A stretch of 64,000 nt of DNA from Candidatus Hydrogenedentota bacterium (GTDB taxonomy: Bacteria > Hydrogenedentota > Hydrogenedentia > Hydrogenedentales > CAITNO01). Positions 51,462 through 61,955 of this stretch are shown here, one piece after another. A model generated the notes under the pieces. The model was not told the origin of the DNA, did no database searches, and saw nothing but the letters and a program-made list of their open reading frames with translations. The translations under genes were made by a program, and so were the position numbers. Each line of letters starts with the position of its first letter. Positions within the stretch are counted from its first letter, which is position 1. Location: NCBI GenBank assembly GCA_018056705.1, contig JAGPFE010000011.1, forward strand, positions 1-64,000. Direction: 5' to 3'.

Positions 51462-53564
51462 TCAGGATATCCCGGGGCAAGGGGGACATCCTGCCGCATT
51501 CAACGCCTGCTCCAGGGTATCCAGCGTGGATACCGGCGGCGCGCAACCGCCTGGACCGCATACCCACGCTGACGCGGCCACCCCCGCGTCAAGCGCCTTT
51601 CCCGCGAACAGGGCGGGCAGCGAGGCACCCCGATCCGCGTCAGCCACCGCGACAATGCCCTGAAACAGGGCATGTTTACCCATCACGGAAAGTAAAGCCC
51701 GGCAATCGTCTTCACCTTCAGGCCCCGGTCGACGCAGGACGGCCACCGTGACCGGACGGGCCTGGGTTTCTTCCGCGAACGCCAGTAGAAACGGAACCGC
51801 TTCGGGAAACCGCCGGGCCAGGCCAAGGTTCCGGCGGATCCAGCCTTCCGCCGCGCCAACCCAGGCGGAATCGTCGATGATATGCCCCAGCCGCCACAAC
51901 ACCGAAAAAGCCAGCGTGTTCGGCCCGGGCTCCTGTCCATCCTGAAACGGCACCGCGGTAAATGGCAGGTCCACCGCGTCAGAAGCCGTCCTGTGGAACC
52001 CTTCCGCGAGATTTGTTCCAGCGAACCTTGTCACCATCCGCCGGGCCAGATCCAACGAGGCCTCCAGCCATCGGTAGTTGCCGGTAACTTCGTGCAGATC
52101 CAGTAATCCCCGCGCGACGGCGGCAAAATCGTCGAGCACCGCCGGGGGGCCATCCTGGTCTCCCAGCGTGGAACGCAACCCCGCGGGAGATCGGAAATGT
52201 CGGTTCAGAAGCAGGTCGGCGCACGCGCGCGCCGCTTCCCTCCAGGGTCCATCGCCCAACACCCGGATGGCTTCGGCCAGGGCAGACAGGACCAAGCCAT
52301 TCCAGGACGCAACAATCTTGGCATCCCGTGGAGGCCGGACACGCGTATCGCGGTGAAGCCGCAACAACGGCCGAAGTCGCTCGAACCGGGCGTGTTCTTC
52401 GTCCGTGAGGGGCGTCTCCAGCCGGGGAATGCTCCAGCCATGGTGATAGGACTCGTGACTGGAAAAATTCCCCTCCGGCAAGATGCCGAAACGCTCAATG
52501 AACCAATCCGCGCCCGTTTCCGGCAAGGCGCGTCGGACCTCGTCCGGCGTCCACAGATAAAACATGCCTTCCTTGCCGTCACTGTCGGCATCTTCGCTGG
52601 CGTAAAACCCGCCGTCTTGATCACGGGCATCCCGCAGAAGGTATTCGATCGTGTCCCGCCCGATCTCCAGGAAGCGGGGTTCACCCATCACGCGTCCAGC
52701 CGCCAGGTAAACCCGGGCCAGCAGGGCATTGTCATAAAGCATTTTTTCGAAATGCGGCACCTGCCATTCCGGGTCAACGGTATACCGGTGAAATCCCCCG
52801 CCCACGTGATCGCGCAGCCCACCGAGGGCCAGCGCGTCCATCGTCTTCCGTAACATCCGTTCTGCCGAAGATGACTTACGATATACCGTTCGCCGCAGCA
52901 GCCATTCCAGTACGCCCACGGGCGGAAACTTCGCGCCTTGTCCCCAGCCACCATGCTGATCGTCAAAATCCGACGCGATTTCGGTTTCAGCCCCCCGGAG
53001 CAGGTCTTCCAGGTTTTCTTCCGAGGACTCTGATCCGGGCGGTACCAGCCGATTCGCGATCAACCTCGCAAGTTCGGTCGCCCCTTCGACCACCTTGTCC
53101 CTCTTCTCTTTCCATAACCCGGCCACGTGCAATAGCACCCTTGTAAAGGCAGGCTTGCCCCAGCGGTCCACGGGGGGAAAATAGGTGTCGCCGTAAAAAG
53201 GCCGCCCATCAGGCGTGAGAAACACGCTCAGCGGCCAGCCGCCCGCGCCGGTCATGGCCACCACCGCGGCCATGTAGGCCTCGTCCAGGTCTGGGCGTTC
53301 CTCCCGGTCCACTTTAATCGGAATAAACTGGCTGTTGAGGATGGCCGCCACCACGGGGGACTCAAACGATTCCCGTTCCATCACGTGGCACCAGTGACAG
53401 GCCGCGTAACCGATGGAGAGAAAGACCGGCTTGTCTTCCGCGCGGGCGCGCGCCAGGGCTTCCTCGTCCCATGGCTGCCAGGCCACGGGATTTTCCGCGT
53501 GTTGCCGCAGGTAGGGACTGGCCGCGTTGGCCAGTCGGTTTTTCAGCGGTGGCAACTTGGACAT
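51462..53564 (-). CDS. YyaL/SSP411-type thioredoxin-domain protein
   Basis: The 700-residue protein has the signature N-terminal domain [20 protein letters not shown] with the CHWCHVM thioredoxin-like active site, followed by an (alpha/alpha)6 barrel similar to N-acylglucosamine 2-epimerase. This combination is the DUF255/YyaL family, related to human spermatogenesis protein SPATA20. It is a cytoplasmic protein of unknown function, often suggested to be a redox-linked epimerase or isomerase. The length matches the family. It is convergent with the kinase gene and divergent from rhaB. Confidence 0.93.
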   Translation of the reverse strand: MSKLPPLKNRLANAASPYLRQHAENPVAWQPWDEEALARARAEDKPVFLSIGYAACHWCHVMERESFESPVVAAILNSQFIPIKVDREERPDLDEAYMAAVVAMTGAGGWPLSVFLTPDGRPFYGDTYFPPVDRWGKPAFTRVLLHVAGLWKEKRDKVVEGATELARLIANRLVPPGSESSEENLEDLLRGAETEIASDFDDQHGGWGQGAKFPPVGVLEWLLRRTVYRKSSSAERMLRKTMDALALGGLRDHVGGGFHRYTVDPEWQVPHFEKMLYDNALLARVYLAAGRVMGEPRFLEIGRDTIEYLLRDARDQDGGFYASEDADSDGKEGMFYLWTPDEVRRALPETGADWFIERFGILPEGNFSSHESYHHGWSIPRLETPLTDEEHARFERLRPLLRLHRDTRVRPPRDAKIVASWNGLVLSALAEAIRVLGDGPWREAARACADLLLNRHFRSPAGLRSTLGDQDGPPAVLDDFAAVARGLLDLHEVTGNYRWLEASLDLARRMVTRFAGTNLAEGFHRTASDAVDLPFTAVPFQDGQEPGPNTLAFSVLWRLGHIIDDSAWVGAAEGWIRRNLGLARRFPEAVPFLLAFAEETQARPVTVAVLRRPGPEGEDDCRALLSVMGKHALFQGIVAVADADRGASLPALFAGKALDAGVAASAWVCGPGGCAPPVSTLDTLEQALNAAGCPPCPGIS

Positions 53565-53731
53565 GGCGCGCTCCTGAGTAATCGGGCCCTACAAAAAACA
53601 TCGCGGGGGCCGGGTTACTTCCCGCCAGGGGGTATGATGTTGTATTGAAGCCGGTTCTTCGGCTAGTTTTACCCCGTATACAGACACGCCGGCGGCTTCA
53701 GGATAACGGTGCCGGCGGGGAGGTTATGGTT

Positions 53732-55210
53732 ATGCGCGCGCGACAGTACCTGGCCTTCGATCTCGGCGCGGAAAGCGGCCGCGCCGTCCTGGGCACCCTC
53801 AGTAGCGGACAACTCCAGCTTGAAGTGGTCCACCGGTTCCGCACGGAAGGACTGATGATGCTGGGTACGCGGCAGTGGGACTACACCCGGATTTACGAGG
53901 AAATGATCTTCGGGTTGCGCAAGTGCGCCCGGGAGTACACCAGCCGGCTGGACGGCATCGCCGTGGACACCTGGGGCGTGGACTTCGGGCTGGTTGCCCG
54001 GGATGGTGTCGTGCTGGCCAACCCCACGCACTACCGGGACAAGCGCACCGAAGGCATGCAGGAACTGGCCTTTTCCAAGGTTCCCCGGGAGGAAATCTAT
54101 CGCCGGACCGGCATCCAGTTCCTGCCCTTCAACACGGTCTACCAGTTGCTGAGTCTCAAGGCATCCGGGTCGCCTCTCCTTGACGCCGCGGAATGCGCGC
54201 TGCTCATGGGAGATCTCTTCTCCTACCTGCTCTGCGGCGTTCGGGCATGCGAGTACACCAACGCGTCCACCACCCAACTGCTGGATCCCTGGAACCGGAC
54301 GTGGCGGGAAGATCTTATCGCGGAACTGGATCTGCCCCGGCGCGTCCTGTTGCCCCTTACCCGCCCCGGCTCGGTGCTGGGCGCCCTGCGGGATGACATC
54401 GCCCGCGACACGGGCATTCAGACCGGCACCCCTGTTATTGCTACCGCGTCCCATGACACGGCCAGCGCCGTCGCGGCAGTTCCCGCCACGGGAGAGAAAC
54501 CCTGGGCTTACCTCTCCAGCGGGACGTGGTCCCTGCTGGGCGCGGAACTCGATGAACCCCTGGTCAACGATGATTCCCTCGCGCTGCAATTCACCAACGA
54601 GGGCGGCGCAGGTGGCAAAATCCGTTTCCTGAAAAACATCTTTGGCCTCTGGCTGGTGCAGGAATGCCGGCGCCAGTGGGAAAAAGAAGGCCAGACCATC
54701 GACTACGCCCTGTTGACCGACGAGGCCCGCAACGCGCCGGCCTTCCGGTCGGTACTGCCGAACCTGGATGATCCCCGGCTGCTCGCGCCGGACAACATGC
54801 CCGAACTCATCCGGCACATCTGCGTGGAAACGGGACAACCCGTTCCCCAGGACCGCGGGGAGACGGTGCGCTGCGCGCTGGAGAGCCTCGCGCTGAAGTA
54901 CCGCCGCACGTTACGAGGTCTCGACGGGTTACTGGGACGGAAAACGGAACGTCTCCACATTATCGGCGGTGGCACCCAGAATCAGTTGCTGTGCCAGATG
55001 ACCGCCGACGCCTGTGGCATCGAGGTCATCACCGGACCCGTGGAAGCCACGGCCATGGGAAACATCGGCGTTCAGGCCATGGCCACCGGCGCTCTCGATT
55101 CCCTGGAAGACCTCCGCGCGATGGTTTCCGCCTCCACGCCGATGGCCCGGTATGAACCCCGCGACACCGAAGCCTGGGACACCCTGGACGCCCGGCTCGC
55201 GCGGACTTAA
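53732..55210 (+). CDS. rhaB: Rhamnulokinase
   Basis: The 492-residue protein is a FGGY-type sugar kinase with ESGRAVLGTLSSG for phosphate binding, DTWGVDFGLVARDG, YRDKRTEGM, SHDTASAV, WAYLSSGTWSLLG and IIGGGTQNQLLCQ. It phosphorylates rhamnulose at O1 in rhamnose breakdown. The ATG at 53732 has GGGGAGG 8 bases upstream. An in-frame ATG at 53726 would be only 2 bases from it. The isomerase and aldolase of the pathway are not in the window. It is followed 18 bases later by purU, so the two are probably co-transcribed despite unrelated roles. Confidence 0.92.
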   Translation: MRARQYLAFDLGAESGRAVLGTLSSGQLQLEVVHRFRTEGLMMLGTRQWDYTRIYEEMIFGLRKCAREYTSRLDGIAVDTWGVDFGLVARDGVVLANPTHYRDKRTEGMQELAFSKVPREEIYRRTGIQFLPFNTVYQLLSLKASGSPLLDAAECALLMGDLFSYLLCGVRACEYTNASTTQLLDPWNRTWREDLIAELDLPRRVLLPLTRPGSVLGALRDDIARDTGIQTGTPVIATASHDTASAVAAVPATGEKPWAYLSSGTWSLLGAELDEPLVNDDSLALQFTNEGGAGGKIRFLKNIFGLWLVQECRRQWEKEGQTIDYALLTDEARNAPAFRSVLPNLDDPRLLAPDNMPELIRHICVETGQPVPQDRGETVRCALESLALKYRRTLRGLDGLLGRKTERLHIIGGGTQNQLLCQMTADACGIEVITGPVEATAMGNIGVQAMATGALDSLEDLRAMVSASTPMARYEPRDTEAWDTLDARLART

Positions 55211-55227
55211 AGAAAGGTCCAACTCCC

Positions 55228-56082
55228 ATGGGACTGACCGCGACCCTTATTCTTCACTGCAAGGACGTGCCGGGCATCGTGTACCGCGTGAGCCAATTCC
55301 TGTTCGAGCGGGGCGCGAACATCATCCACGCCCAGCAGCACGCCGAAGGGCTGGACGAACAGTTTTTCATGCGCGTCCATTTTGACTGTTCGGCCATCCG
55401 TTGTACCCGGGCAGAACTGCGCCGAGAACTGGCGGAACTCGCCGGCGGATTCGGCATGGAAACCCGCCTGCGCTACTCCGACGAGCGCCATCGCATGGCC
55501 ATCATGGTGTCGAAATACGACCACTGCCTGTACGACCTGCTGCTACGGCACCGTTACGGAGAGATCAACGCCGACCTCGCCCTCGTGGTCAGCAATCATC
55601 CCGACCTGGAGCCCGTGGCCGCCTCCTTCGGCGTGCCTTTCATCGTGCAGCCCGTGACCCCTGAAACCCGCGAAGCCGCCGAGGAGGCCGTGCTCAAGCA
55701 TTTCCAGGCCCACCACGTGGACTTCGTCGTGCTGGCCCGCTACATGCAGATTCTGACCTCCCGGTTCATCCGGGAATATCCCAACCGCATCATCAACGTG
55801 CACCACGGGTTCCTGCCCGCGTTCAAGGGTGCCCGGCCTTACCACCAGGCCTATGAATACGGCGTGAAGATCATCGGCGCCACCAGTCACTACGCCACGG
55901 AGGAACTGGACACCGGCCCGATTATTGCTCAGGAAACCCTGCCCGTCACCCATGCCCACAGCGTGGAGGATCTCGTGAGGTTAGGCCGGGACATCGAACG
56001 CCGGGTGCTTGCCGTGGCGGTCCGGGCCCATGCCGATGACCGCATCATGGTGTATCGCCGGAGGACGGTGGTGTTCCAGTGA
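55228..56082 (+). CDS. purU: Formyltetrahydrofolate deformylase
   Basis: The 284-residue protein has an N-terminal ACT domain (VPGIVYRVSQFLFERGANII) and a formyltransferase-type domain with MVSKYDHCLYDLLLRHRYG, INVHHGFLPAFKGARPYHQA and ATSHYATEELDTGPII. These include the catalytic Asn/His/Asp of the family. It hydrolyses 10-formyltetrahydrofolate to formate and tetrahydrofolate, balancing the one-carbon pool, with the ACT domain as the regulatory ligand site. The length is standard. It overlaps the convergent SASA gene by 38 bases at its 3' end. Confidence 0.95.
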   Translation: MGLTATLILHCKDVPGIVYRVSQFLFERGANIIHAQQHAEGLDEQFFMRVHFDCSAIRCTRAELRRELAELAGGFGMETRLRYSDERHRMAIMVSKYDHCLYDLLLRHRYGEINADLALVVSNHPDLEPVAASFGVPFIVQPVTPETREAAEEAVLKHFQAHHVDFVVLARYMQILTSRFIREYPNRIINVHHGFLPAFKGARPYHQAYEYGVKIIGATSHYATEELDTGPIIAQETLPVTHAHSVEDLVRLGRDIERRVLAVAVRAHADDRIMVYRRRTVVFQ

Positions 56083-56929
56083 TCGATCCCGACGCCTGTG
56101 GCGATTCCCGCCACAAGCGAAGCAAGGCCTCGGCGTATCGGCGACCAAGCTCCCGCAGAGAGGGCGTGTCGAAATGGACCCCATCCTCCAGGGCGGTCAG
56201 CCCTTCCGAGGATACCACCGCGAGACGCGGTACCCGGCCGGGCAGGGCATGAATCTGCCGGTTTACCTCCCGCCAGAGCACCGGCTGACCGTCATGGTAT
56301 TCCGCGAGGAACCGGCCCAGTTCTCCCGCGACTACCGGCAGGTCCGGCACGCCGAGATCCGCGCGCAGATCCGCGAACATCCGGGCACAACGATCGGCGT
56401 AGGATGCGGCAGCGGCCTGGTCACTGGTATCGTTTTCTCCCTGGTGCCACAGGATGCCCCGAAGGGTACCGCGCCGCGTGGCTTCCCGGGCTCGATCCAA
56501 CGCGCGATCGTACAGGTCACCGCCTTTTTCCCACCGGCTCAGCGGCGTGCCGCCCACCGCGCAGGGCACCAGTCCAATGATCGCCCCGGGGGAGGCCTCC
56601 GCCATGGCGATCGCGAAACTCAAGCCGAGTCCAGCTCCCGCCGTAGGCTTGTCGTGATGCAGGGGCTCCCGCGCGTGCACCCACTGCCGGTCCTCGGTGA
56701 ACACCATGACGCGGGAATGCCCCTTTGCTGACAGGTCGTCCAGCGGGCCCCGACCCGCCATGTTAGACTGGCCCATGAGCAGGTACACGTGAAACCGGTC
56801 CCGATGGACAGGGAGCCCCGCGTCCAACGGCGCGTTGTCTCGCGTTTCGGCCATACCCTCTCCGCTCCAGACGAAACACGCGATCCCCAACCAGCACAGA
56901 CCCGGCATACCGAAGATGGCGCGCGACAT
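56045..56929 (-). CDS. Secreted sialate O-acetylesterase-type (SASA) esterase
   Basis: The 294-residue protein has a signal peptide and a SASA-like SGNH fold with LLMGQSNMAGRGPL (catalytic Ser in QSNM), IIGLVPCAVGGTPLSRW, LWHQGENDTS and DGVHFDTPSLRELG for the Asp/His. It likely removes O-acetyl groups from sialic acids or other glycans outside the cytoplasm. The ATG at 56929 has AAAGGAG 6 bases ahead. The nearby sugar-acting genes and the distant sialidase support a role in decorated glycan use. Its 3' end overlaps purU on the other strand. Confidence 0.87.
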   Translation of the reverse strand: MSRAIFGMPGLCWLGIACFVWSGEGMAETRDNAPLDAGLPVHRDRFHVYLLMGQSNMAGRGPLDDLSAKGHSRVMVFTEDRQWVHAREPLHHDKPTAGAGLGLSFAIAMAEASPGAIIGLVPCAVGGTPLSRWEKGGDLYDRALDRAREATRRGTLRGILWHQGENDTSDQAAAASYADRCARMFADLRADLGVPDLPVVAGELGRFLAEYHDGQPVLWREVNRQIHALPGRVPRLAVVSSEGLTALEDGVHFDTPSLRELGRRYAEALLRLWRESPQASGSITGTPPSSGDTP

Positions 56930-57016
56930 GATTACTCCTTTCCTGGCGTGATTCAACCCGCCTGCTCATTTTATGATGGGAGGAACAATCGGTCACACCA
57001 ATCATGGGAGGTTATT

Positions 57017-58456
57017 ATGAACTCCAGCGGAAAAAAACCGGGTAGCATGGGGATTATCCCGGTCCTGACCATGCTTTTCATGGCAGGCGCTTTTGCCGCG
57101 GACTGCCGGATCGATCCGGACGGCATGACCGTGGTCAATGGACAGCGGGTATTCATCCTCGGCTTGTACGAGAACCCGGAGGATGACGCCGTCCTGGATC
57201 GCGTCATCGCGTCAGGGTACAACCTGCTGCACGCCAAAGACCAGGCCGCGCTGGACCGACTGGCCGCCCGGCACGCGTGGGGCATCGTCGAACTCGGCGG
57301 CCTGGCGGACCTGAGCACGCAACGGGAACAACGGCAGGCCGAACTTGAGCGACTGGTTTCCGACCTGCGGAATCACCCGGCCCTGCTCGCCTGGGAAATG
57401 CCCGACGAAGCCCTATGGAACTGCTGGTACGCGGCGGAACTGTGGCGGTTTGGCGAAGAACGTCGCCTGCACCATGAACGGATCACCGCGGTCACGGATC
57501 CAACCCTGGCCGCTGAACTGAAGGCCTTGCGGGAAGAGGCGGACCGCCTGTACGCCGAAGCGGAATACGCCCGGGGCGACGCAACCGCGGACACGATCTG
57601 GCGCAAACTGGGAGAGGAACCACCGCGGCCAGGCTTCGGCTTCGGTGATGCCCCGGAACGCGCCGCGAAACTGCTGGAGGGACTCAAAATCGCGTACCGG
57701 CTGACCAGGGAGCTGGATCCGATCCACCCCGTCTGCATGAATCACGCTCCCCGGAACAGCATCGAAGACCTGGCAGCGTTTGGGCAGGCGGCGGACATCG
57801 TGGGATGCGACATCTACCCGGTCCCGGTATCACCGCGGGTGCGTCATTCGGACCTGGTTAACCGGACCCTTTCCTGCGTAGGCGACTACACCAGCCGCAT
57901 GCGGGCCTCGGCGCCAGGCAAACCCGTCTGGATGGTGCTCCAGGGATTCGGCTGGGCCGATATACACGAAATGCCCCCAGAGGCCGAACAGGAAATGCGG
58001 CGCCCCACCCTGGACGAAACCCGCTTCATGGCCTATGACGCGATAGCGCGGGGGGCCCGTGGACTCGTTTACTGGGGCACGGCCTACATCGTGAAAGACT
58101 CCACCCTGTTCAACGACCTGATGACCCTCGGCCAGGAAATCCATCGCCTGCAACCGGTGCTGTCGGCGACTGACACCTCGCAGCCCGTCCAGGTTGCCCT
58201 TGCCCCCGCCAATGGTTCCCAGGAACGGACCATCGTGGCGCTGGGCAAGGAGTCAGACGGCCAGTTGTGGATCATCGCGGTGAATGAGGACGCCATTCCA
58301 CACCAGGTAACCTTCCGTCATCCCCTGCTTCGAGAAGGCGACACCTACACCTGCCGGATTTCCGGTCGGGAAGCCGTCGCGCGACAGGGGAGCATCACCT
58401 TCAACGCGCGGATCAATGAAGTCCTGGTTATCGGTCCAAAGTCAGCCCAACCCTGA
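57017..58456 (+). CDS. Secreted TIM-barrel-like glycoside-hydrolase candidate
   Basis: The 479-residue protein has a signal peptide, a barrel-like central part (VFILGLYENPEDDAVLDRVI, HPALLAWEMPDEALWN, ADIVGCDIYPVPV) and a C-terminal beta domain. This is the style of GH2/GH5/GH42-like proteins of PVC bacteria. The Glu in WEMPDEAL is a candidate acid, but no family signature is decisive. The ATG at 57017 has GGGAGG 5 bases ahead. The following gene begins 13 bases later, so the two are an operon. It is probably involved in oligosaccharide breakdown. The substrate is unknown. Confidence 0.65.
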   Translation: MNSSGKKPGSMGIIPVLTMLFMAGAFAADCRIDPDGMTVVNGQRVFILGLYENPEDDAVLDRVIASGYNLLHAKDQAALDRLAARHAWGIVELGGLADLSTQREQRQAELERLVSDLRNHPALLAWEMPDEALWNCWYAAELWRFGEERRLHHERITAVTDPTLAAELKALREEADRLYAEAEYARGDATADTIWRKLGEEPPRPGFGFGDAPERAAKLLEGLKIAYRLTRELDPIHPVCMNHAPRNSIEDLAAFGQAADIVGCDIYPVPVSPRVRHSDLVNRTLSCVGDYTSRMRASAPGKPVWMVLQGFGWADIHEMPPEAEQEMRRPTLDETRFMAYDAIARGARGLVYWGTAYIVKDSTLFNDLMTLGQEIHRLQPVLSATDTSQPVQVALAPANGSQERTIVALGKESDGQLWIIAVNEDAIPHQVTFRHPLLREGDTYTCRISGREAVARQGSITFNARINEVLVIGPKSAQP

Positions 58457-58469
58457 AGGAGCGAGCCAA

Positions 58470-59918
58470 ATGGCTGGAACCCCTGTTGATCGGAGGACCT
58501 TCATTGAGGTGACGGGCGCGGCCATCGGGCTGGGCGCGTCCGGGAGCGCGACCGCGGCAAAAACCATGGTATCAGCGCCCCCCTTCGTTCCCGATGACGC
58601 GTCTTCCCTTGAAAAATCCGTGGCGGAACTGCTCGCGACCACGCCGCTCATGGACACGCACGAACACCTGCCTCCCGAGGCGGATCGCCTTGCCGACCTG
58701 GACAACCCGAACGCCGATCACGCGCCGGACTTCAGTATTTTCTTCACGCATTACGCCGGCTCGGACCTGCAGGTGGCGGGCATGCCCGAGGCCGATTACA
58801 AGCGACTGATGTCCCGTGACCTGACCCCGAAAGAGAAGTGGCGGCTCGTCGCGCCATGGTACGCGCGTTGCCGGAACACGGGGTACCTGCTGTGCGCGAG
58901 GGAAAGTGCCCGCCTTCTGCACGGTGAAAGCGACCTGGGGGAAGATAACTGCGAGGCCATCAGCGAACGGGTCAAACAGGACATCCGTCCCGGGTTCTAT
59001 CGCCGAATACTCCAGCATGTTGCCGGCATCGAGCATGTACAGGTTAATTGCCTGAAGAGTGGACCATTCCGGGAAAGTGAACCTGCCAGTGACCTGTTCA
59101 GTTTCGACCTGAGTACCGTCAGCCTTGCCAGTAGCGTATCGATGAAGACCCTGGAACGAATCGCCGGAGGACCTGTTCCAACGCTCCAGGCGGCCCACGC
59201 GACGATTGATCGCGCGTTCGAACGCTTCGGACCGAAAGCCATCGCGGTCAAAGACCAGAGCGCGTACAACCGTCGGCTGCTCTACACCGACGTTCCAGAC
59301 ACGGACGCGGCCCCCCTCTACGAACGCTTCGCCCGCGATCCGAAATCCCTCTCGCAGGACGAGAAGGAAGCCCTGCAGAACAACCTGTTCCGGCGATGCC
59401 TTCGCCGCGCCGCGGACTACCATCTGCCCGTGAAATTGCACACCGGCTACTACGCCGGCTACGGGCACATGCCGCTGGATCGGGTCCGCGACAACTTCTG
59501 TGACCTGGTAAACGTGGCGCGTGAATTCCCCGAGGTGACCTTTGTGCTGATGCACATCGGCTATCCTTACCAGCACGAACTCATTGCCCTGTGCAAACAG
59601 TACGCCAATATCTATGCCGACATGTGCTGGGCGTGGATCATCGACCCCGAATCTTCCGCCGCCTTCATGAGGGCCTTCCTGGTTGCCGCCCCAGCCTGCA
59701 AACTGCTTTCTTTCGGCGGCGACTATCTCTACGTGGAACTGGTACCCGGTCACGCTCGAATTGCCCGGCGGGGTATCACCCGCGCCATGACCGGACTGAT
59801 CGAATCGGGCTGGCTGTCCGAGTCGGAAGCACCCGCCCTGATCGAGCGGATTATGCGAGGGAACGCCCAGGAAATTTTCGATCTCGAACGGGTTCTACGA
59901 AACGCCTCGACCTCCTGA
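58470..59918 (+). CDS. Exported amidohydrolase-family (amidohydro-rel/uronate-isomerase-like) protein
   Basis: The 482-residue protein has a Tat-type leader (DRRTFIEVTGAAIGLGASGS) and a metal-dependent barrel with MDTHEHLPPEAD (His pair), LPVKLHTGYYAGYG, VLMHIGYPYQHELIAL and LLSFGGDYLYVEL. This resembles amidohydrolase_2 and glucuronate isomerase-like proteins. The enzyme may act on a sugar acid or ester. The start at 58470 follows AAGGAG. It is coupled to the preceding secreted protein gene (13-base gap), so the two likely work on the same substrate. Confidence 0.78.
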   Translation: MAGTPVDRRTFIEVTGAAIGLGASGSATAAKTMVSAPPFVPDDASSLEKSVAELLATTPLMDTHEHLPPEADRLADLDNPNADHAPDFSIFFTHYAGSDLQVAGMPEADYKRLMSRDLTPKEKWRLVAPWYARCRNTGYLLCARESARLLHGESDLGEDNCEAISERVKQDIRPGFYRRILQHVAGIEHVQVNCLKSGPFRESEPASDLFSFDLSTVSLASSVSMKTLERIAGGPVPTLQAAHATIDRAFERFGPKAIAVKDQSAYNRRLLYTDVPDTDAAPLYERFARDPKSLSQDEKEALQNNLFRRCLRRAADYHLPVKLHTGYYAGYGHMPLDRVRDNFCDLVNVAREFPEVTFVLMHIGYPYQHELIALCKQYANIYADMCWAWIIDPESSAAFMRAFLVAAPACKLLSFGGDYLYVELVPGHARIARRGITRAMTGLIESGWLSESEAPALIERIMRGNAQEIFDLERVLRNASTS

Positions 59919-59924
59919 TGGCAT

Positions 59925-61955
59925 TCACTGGCCGTTTCCCGGAGCACCGCTGACCACCGTGAACGACACGGTCCGCGCGTTACCAAACACGTCACGGATC
60001 GCCAGTGACACGTTCACGGGTCGGACCGGATCGGCGGACAGGCTTATTGTCGATCCCTTTTCCTTCTTGCCGTTGACCTTCCACGTCAAGTCCCTCAGGG
60101 ATCCCCCTGGCGGCATGGATCGGAAAAACCCCTCCGGAATATCTTCACCCAGCCCGCAGGGCAAACGACCCGCTGGAGCCCGTACCAGCGCGGTCCCATC
60201 CAGCACCCGGCTTTCCCCAGGAGGAAGCGTGATCGTGTCCGGCAGGTCCACCAGCCCCAAGGCGCATCGCCCGGTCAACGCGTCCGCCACGACGCGCATG
60301 AGCGTATCCCGGGCTCCGGCGCACCCCCACGCCAGAAGCACCGCGTCCGCGTCTGTCAGCCGGGTCGCGTAATCTGGTCGTCCCAGAAAGACCACAATGA
60401 CGCGCGGAATCTGCTGCCTCAGGGCACGGGTCAGTTCAATCAGCGTTTCTACCCGTTCCCGCTCGGTCACCACGATAACAACCGTATTCAGTCCGCGCGT
60501 GTTCCGGGTCAACCGGTCGATTTCAAACGTCTGGATGTCTCCCGCGTGCCCGGCGGACATGATCGGTTGCTGCACCACGGTTTTCAGCGACTTCCTGAGA
60601 CCTTTCTGCAACACGTCGAGATCCACCGTCCCCGTGAGCCCCACTGGCGCGGCATCCCGACCCAGCGGCAGCGCGTCTCCCCGCAGATGAAGCAGGGTCA
60701 GGCTGGTCCGTTGCAGCGCGGTCATCGCATCTTCCGGCTTTTCCCCTCCGGACGCGTTCGCGTTGATCTCCTGCCGGGCCGCCGAGAGAATGCCAGCCAC
60801 CCGCGTCGCCTTTTCCCGTACCAGTTCGGCGGGCAGGTCACCACGGGCCGCCGCCGCGGCCAGGTAATCTATCGCCCGTTCCACCCCGCGCAGACCACCT
60901 TGCCACAGGATCATGTCTGCCCCGGCCAGCAGGGCCTGGCGGGCCGCTTCGGCCGCGTCCATTTTCAGGGTTTCGCCGTCCACCGGTCCGGCCAGCACGA
61001 TCCCCCTGAATCCCAGTTGCCTCCTTAACAGGTCCTGCAGCACGGTGGCATTAAGACACGCCGGCCCGCCCGACCACATCGGCACTTCCACGTCTCCCAC
61101 CTGCGCCACGCGCGCCGCCCGGAGGGCTTCCGCGTAGGGAAGACCGTCCCTACCGGGCCACGCGTCCGGCGGCGTGGTGAGCACCGGAGGCTGATTCCAG
61201 TCCCGAGTCCAGGATCCGCCAGGAAATCCCCACGGGGTGGCCAGTACGCCCCGTTCCCCAAGTCTCCGGATCACCGACACGCCCAGACGGGCCACCTCGT
61301 GAGGTCGGGAACCGATACAGCGGGTCGACGCGGCTGAACCGGGAAGATCCGGCCACAGCGAAAGGTCGGGACCAGGCATCCAGTCCATGCCCAACCCCCG
61401 CATGGTCCGCGCCACCACGTCCGCCCAGGCCACCGCGTACCGGTCTTCCCCCGTGGCGGCCACGGCCATCAGCGGTGGCAATGGCGGCAATGAACCGCGC
61501 GCCGTGCCAGCCATAAACGCCGTCAGGTCCCAAGGATCCGCGCCGATCAGCATCGGCCGGCCAGCCCGCCGTTCCGCCTGGCGCAACATGGCCACCAGCA
61601 GCGGCAGGTTTTCCGGTTTGCCCGCCGCGCGAATCCACGCCCCTCCGGGCGGCAAACGATCCAGAAACGATCCATCCTCCGGCGTAAGTTTCAGTGCGCA
61701 ATCCATGGACACGACCATGAGCGCAGCCAGCAGGGGCTTAAGCGAGGCCGGATCCGTCTCCTTCGACAGGGGAACGGAATCCCGCGGTGTCGTCCCGCCG
61801 GTCGGATTAACCAGCGAAGGCGGAGCAACCATCCTTTCCCGGGATTGCGCGATCGCCTGCTCAAAACGTACCGGCAACCCTGCCACCACCCCCATAAGAA
61901 GCACCGCGGCAATCCACCGGCCCGGCAAACCGATCTCCTGCTGTCCCCGTCTCAT
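59925..61955 (-). CDS. GH3-like secreted protein lacking catalytic residues
   Basis: The 676-residue protein has a signal peptide or anchor and a GH3 (NagZ-like) barrel: LIGADPWDLTAFM, DWMPGPDLSLWP and QLGFRGIVLAGPVDGETLKM with the helix ARQALLAGADMIL, followed by an alpha/beta sandwich domain. The usual KHFPGHG motif is replaced by WGFPGGS (about residue 247). The nucleophile Asp in the (S/T)D motif is replaced in VLAGPVDG (about 318). It is therefore probably an inactive or repurposed GH3. It overlaps the MEMO gene by 4 bases on the same strand. Confidence 0.75.
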   Translation of the reverse strand: MRRGQQEIGLPGRWIAAVLLMGVVAGLPVRFEQAIAQSRERMVAPPSLVNPTGGTTPRDSVPLSKETDPASLKPLLAALMVVSMDCALKLTPEDGSFLDRLPPGGAWIRAAGKPENLPLLVAMLRQAERRAGRPMLIGADPWDLTAFMAGTARGSLPPLPPLMAVAATGEDRYAVAWADVVARTMRGLGMDWMPGPDLSLWPDLPGSAASTRCIGSRPHEVARLGVSVIRRLGERGVLATPWGFPGGSWTRDWNQPPVLTTPPDAWPGRDGLPYAEALRAARVAQVGDVEVPMWSGGPACLNATVLQDLLRRQLGFRGIVLAGPVDGETLKMDAAEAARQALLAGADMILWQGGLRGVERAIDYLAAAAARGDLPAELVREKATRVAGILSAARQEINANASGGEKPEDAMTALQRTSLTLLHLRGDALPLGRDAAPVGLTGTVDLDVLQKGLRKSLKTVVQQPIMSAGHAGDIQTFEIDRLTRNTRGLNTVVIVVTERERVETLIELTRALRQQIPRVIVVFLGRPDYATRLTDADAVLLAWGCAGARDTLMRVVADALTGRCALGLVDLPDTITLPPGESRVLDGTALVRAPAGRLPCGLGEDIPEGFFRSMPPGGSLRDLTWKVNGKKEKGSTISLSADPVRPVNVSLAIRDVFGNARTVSFTVVSGAPGNGQ

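Noticed and set aside
53652-53667. Small hairpin with a short T-run ahead of rhaB
   Set aside because: The five-base stem and four-T tail are too weak, and it lies upstream of, not after, a plus-strand gene.
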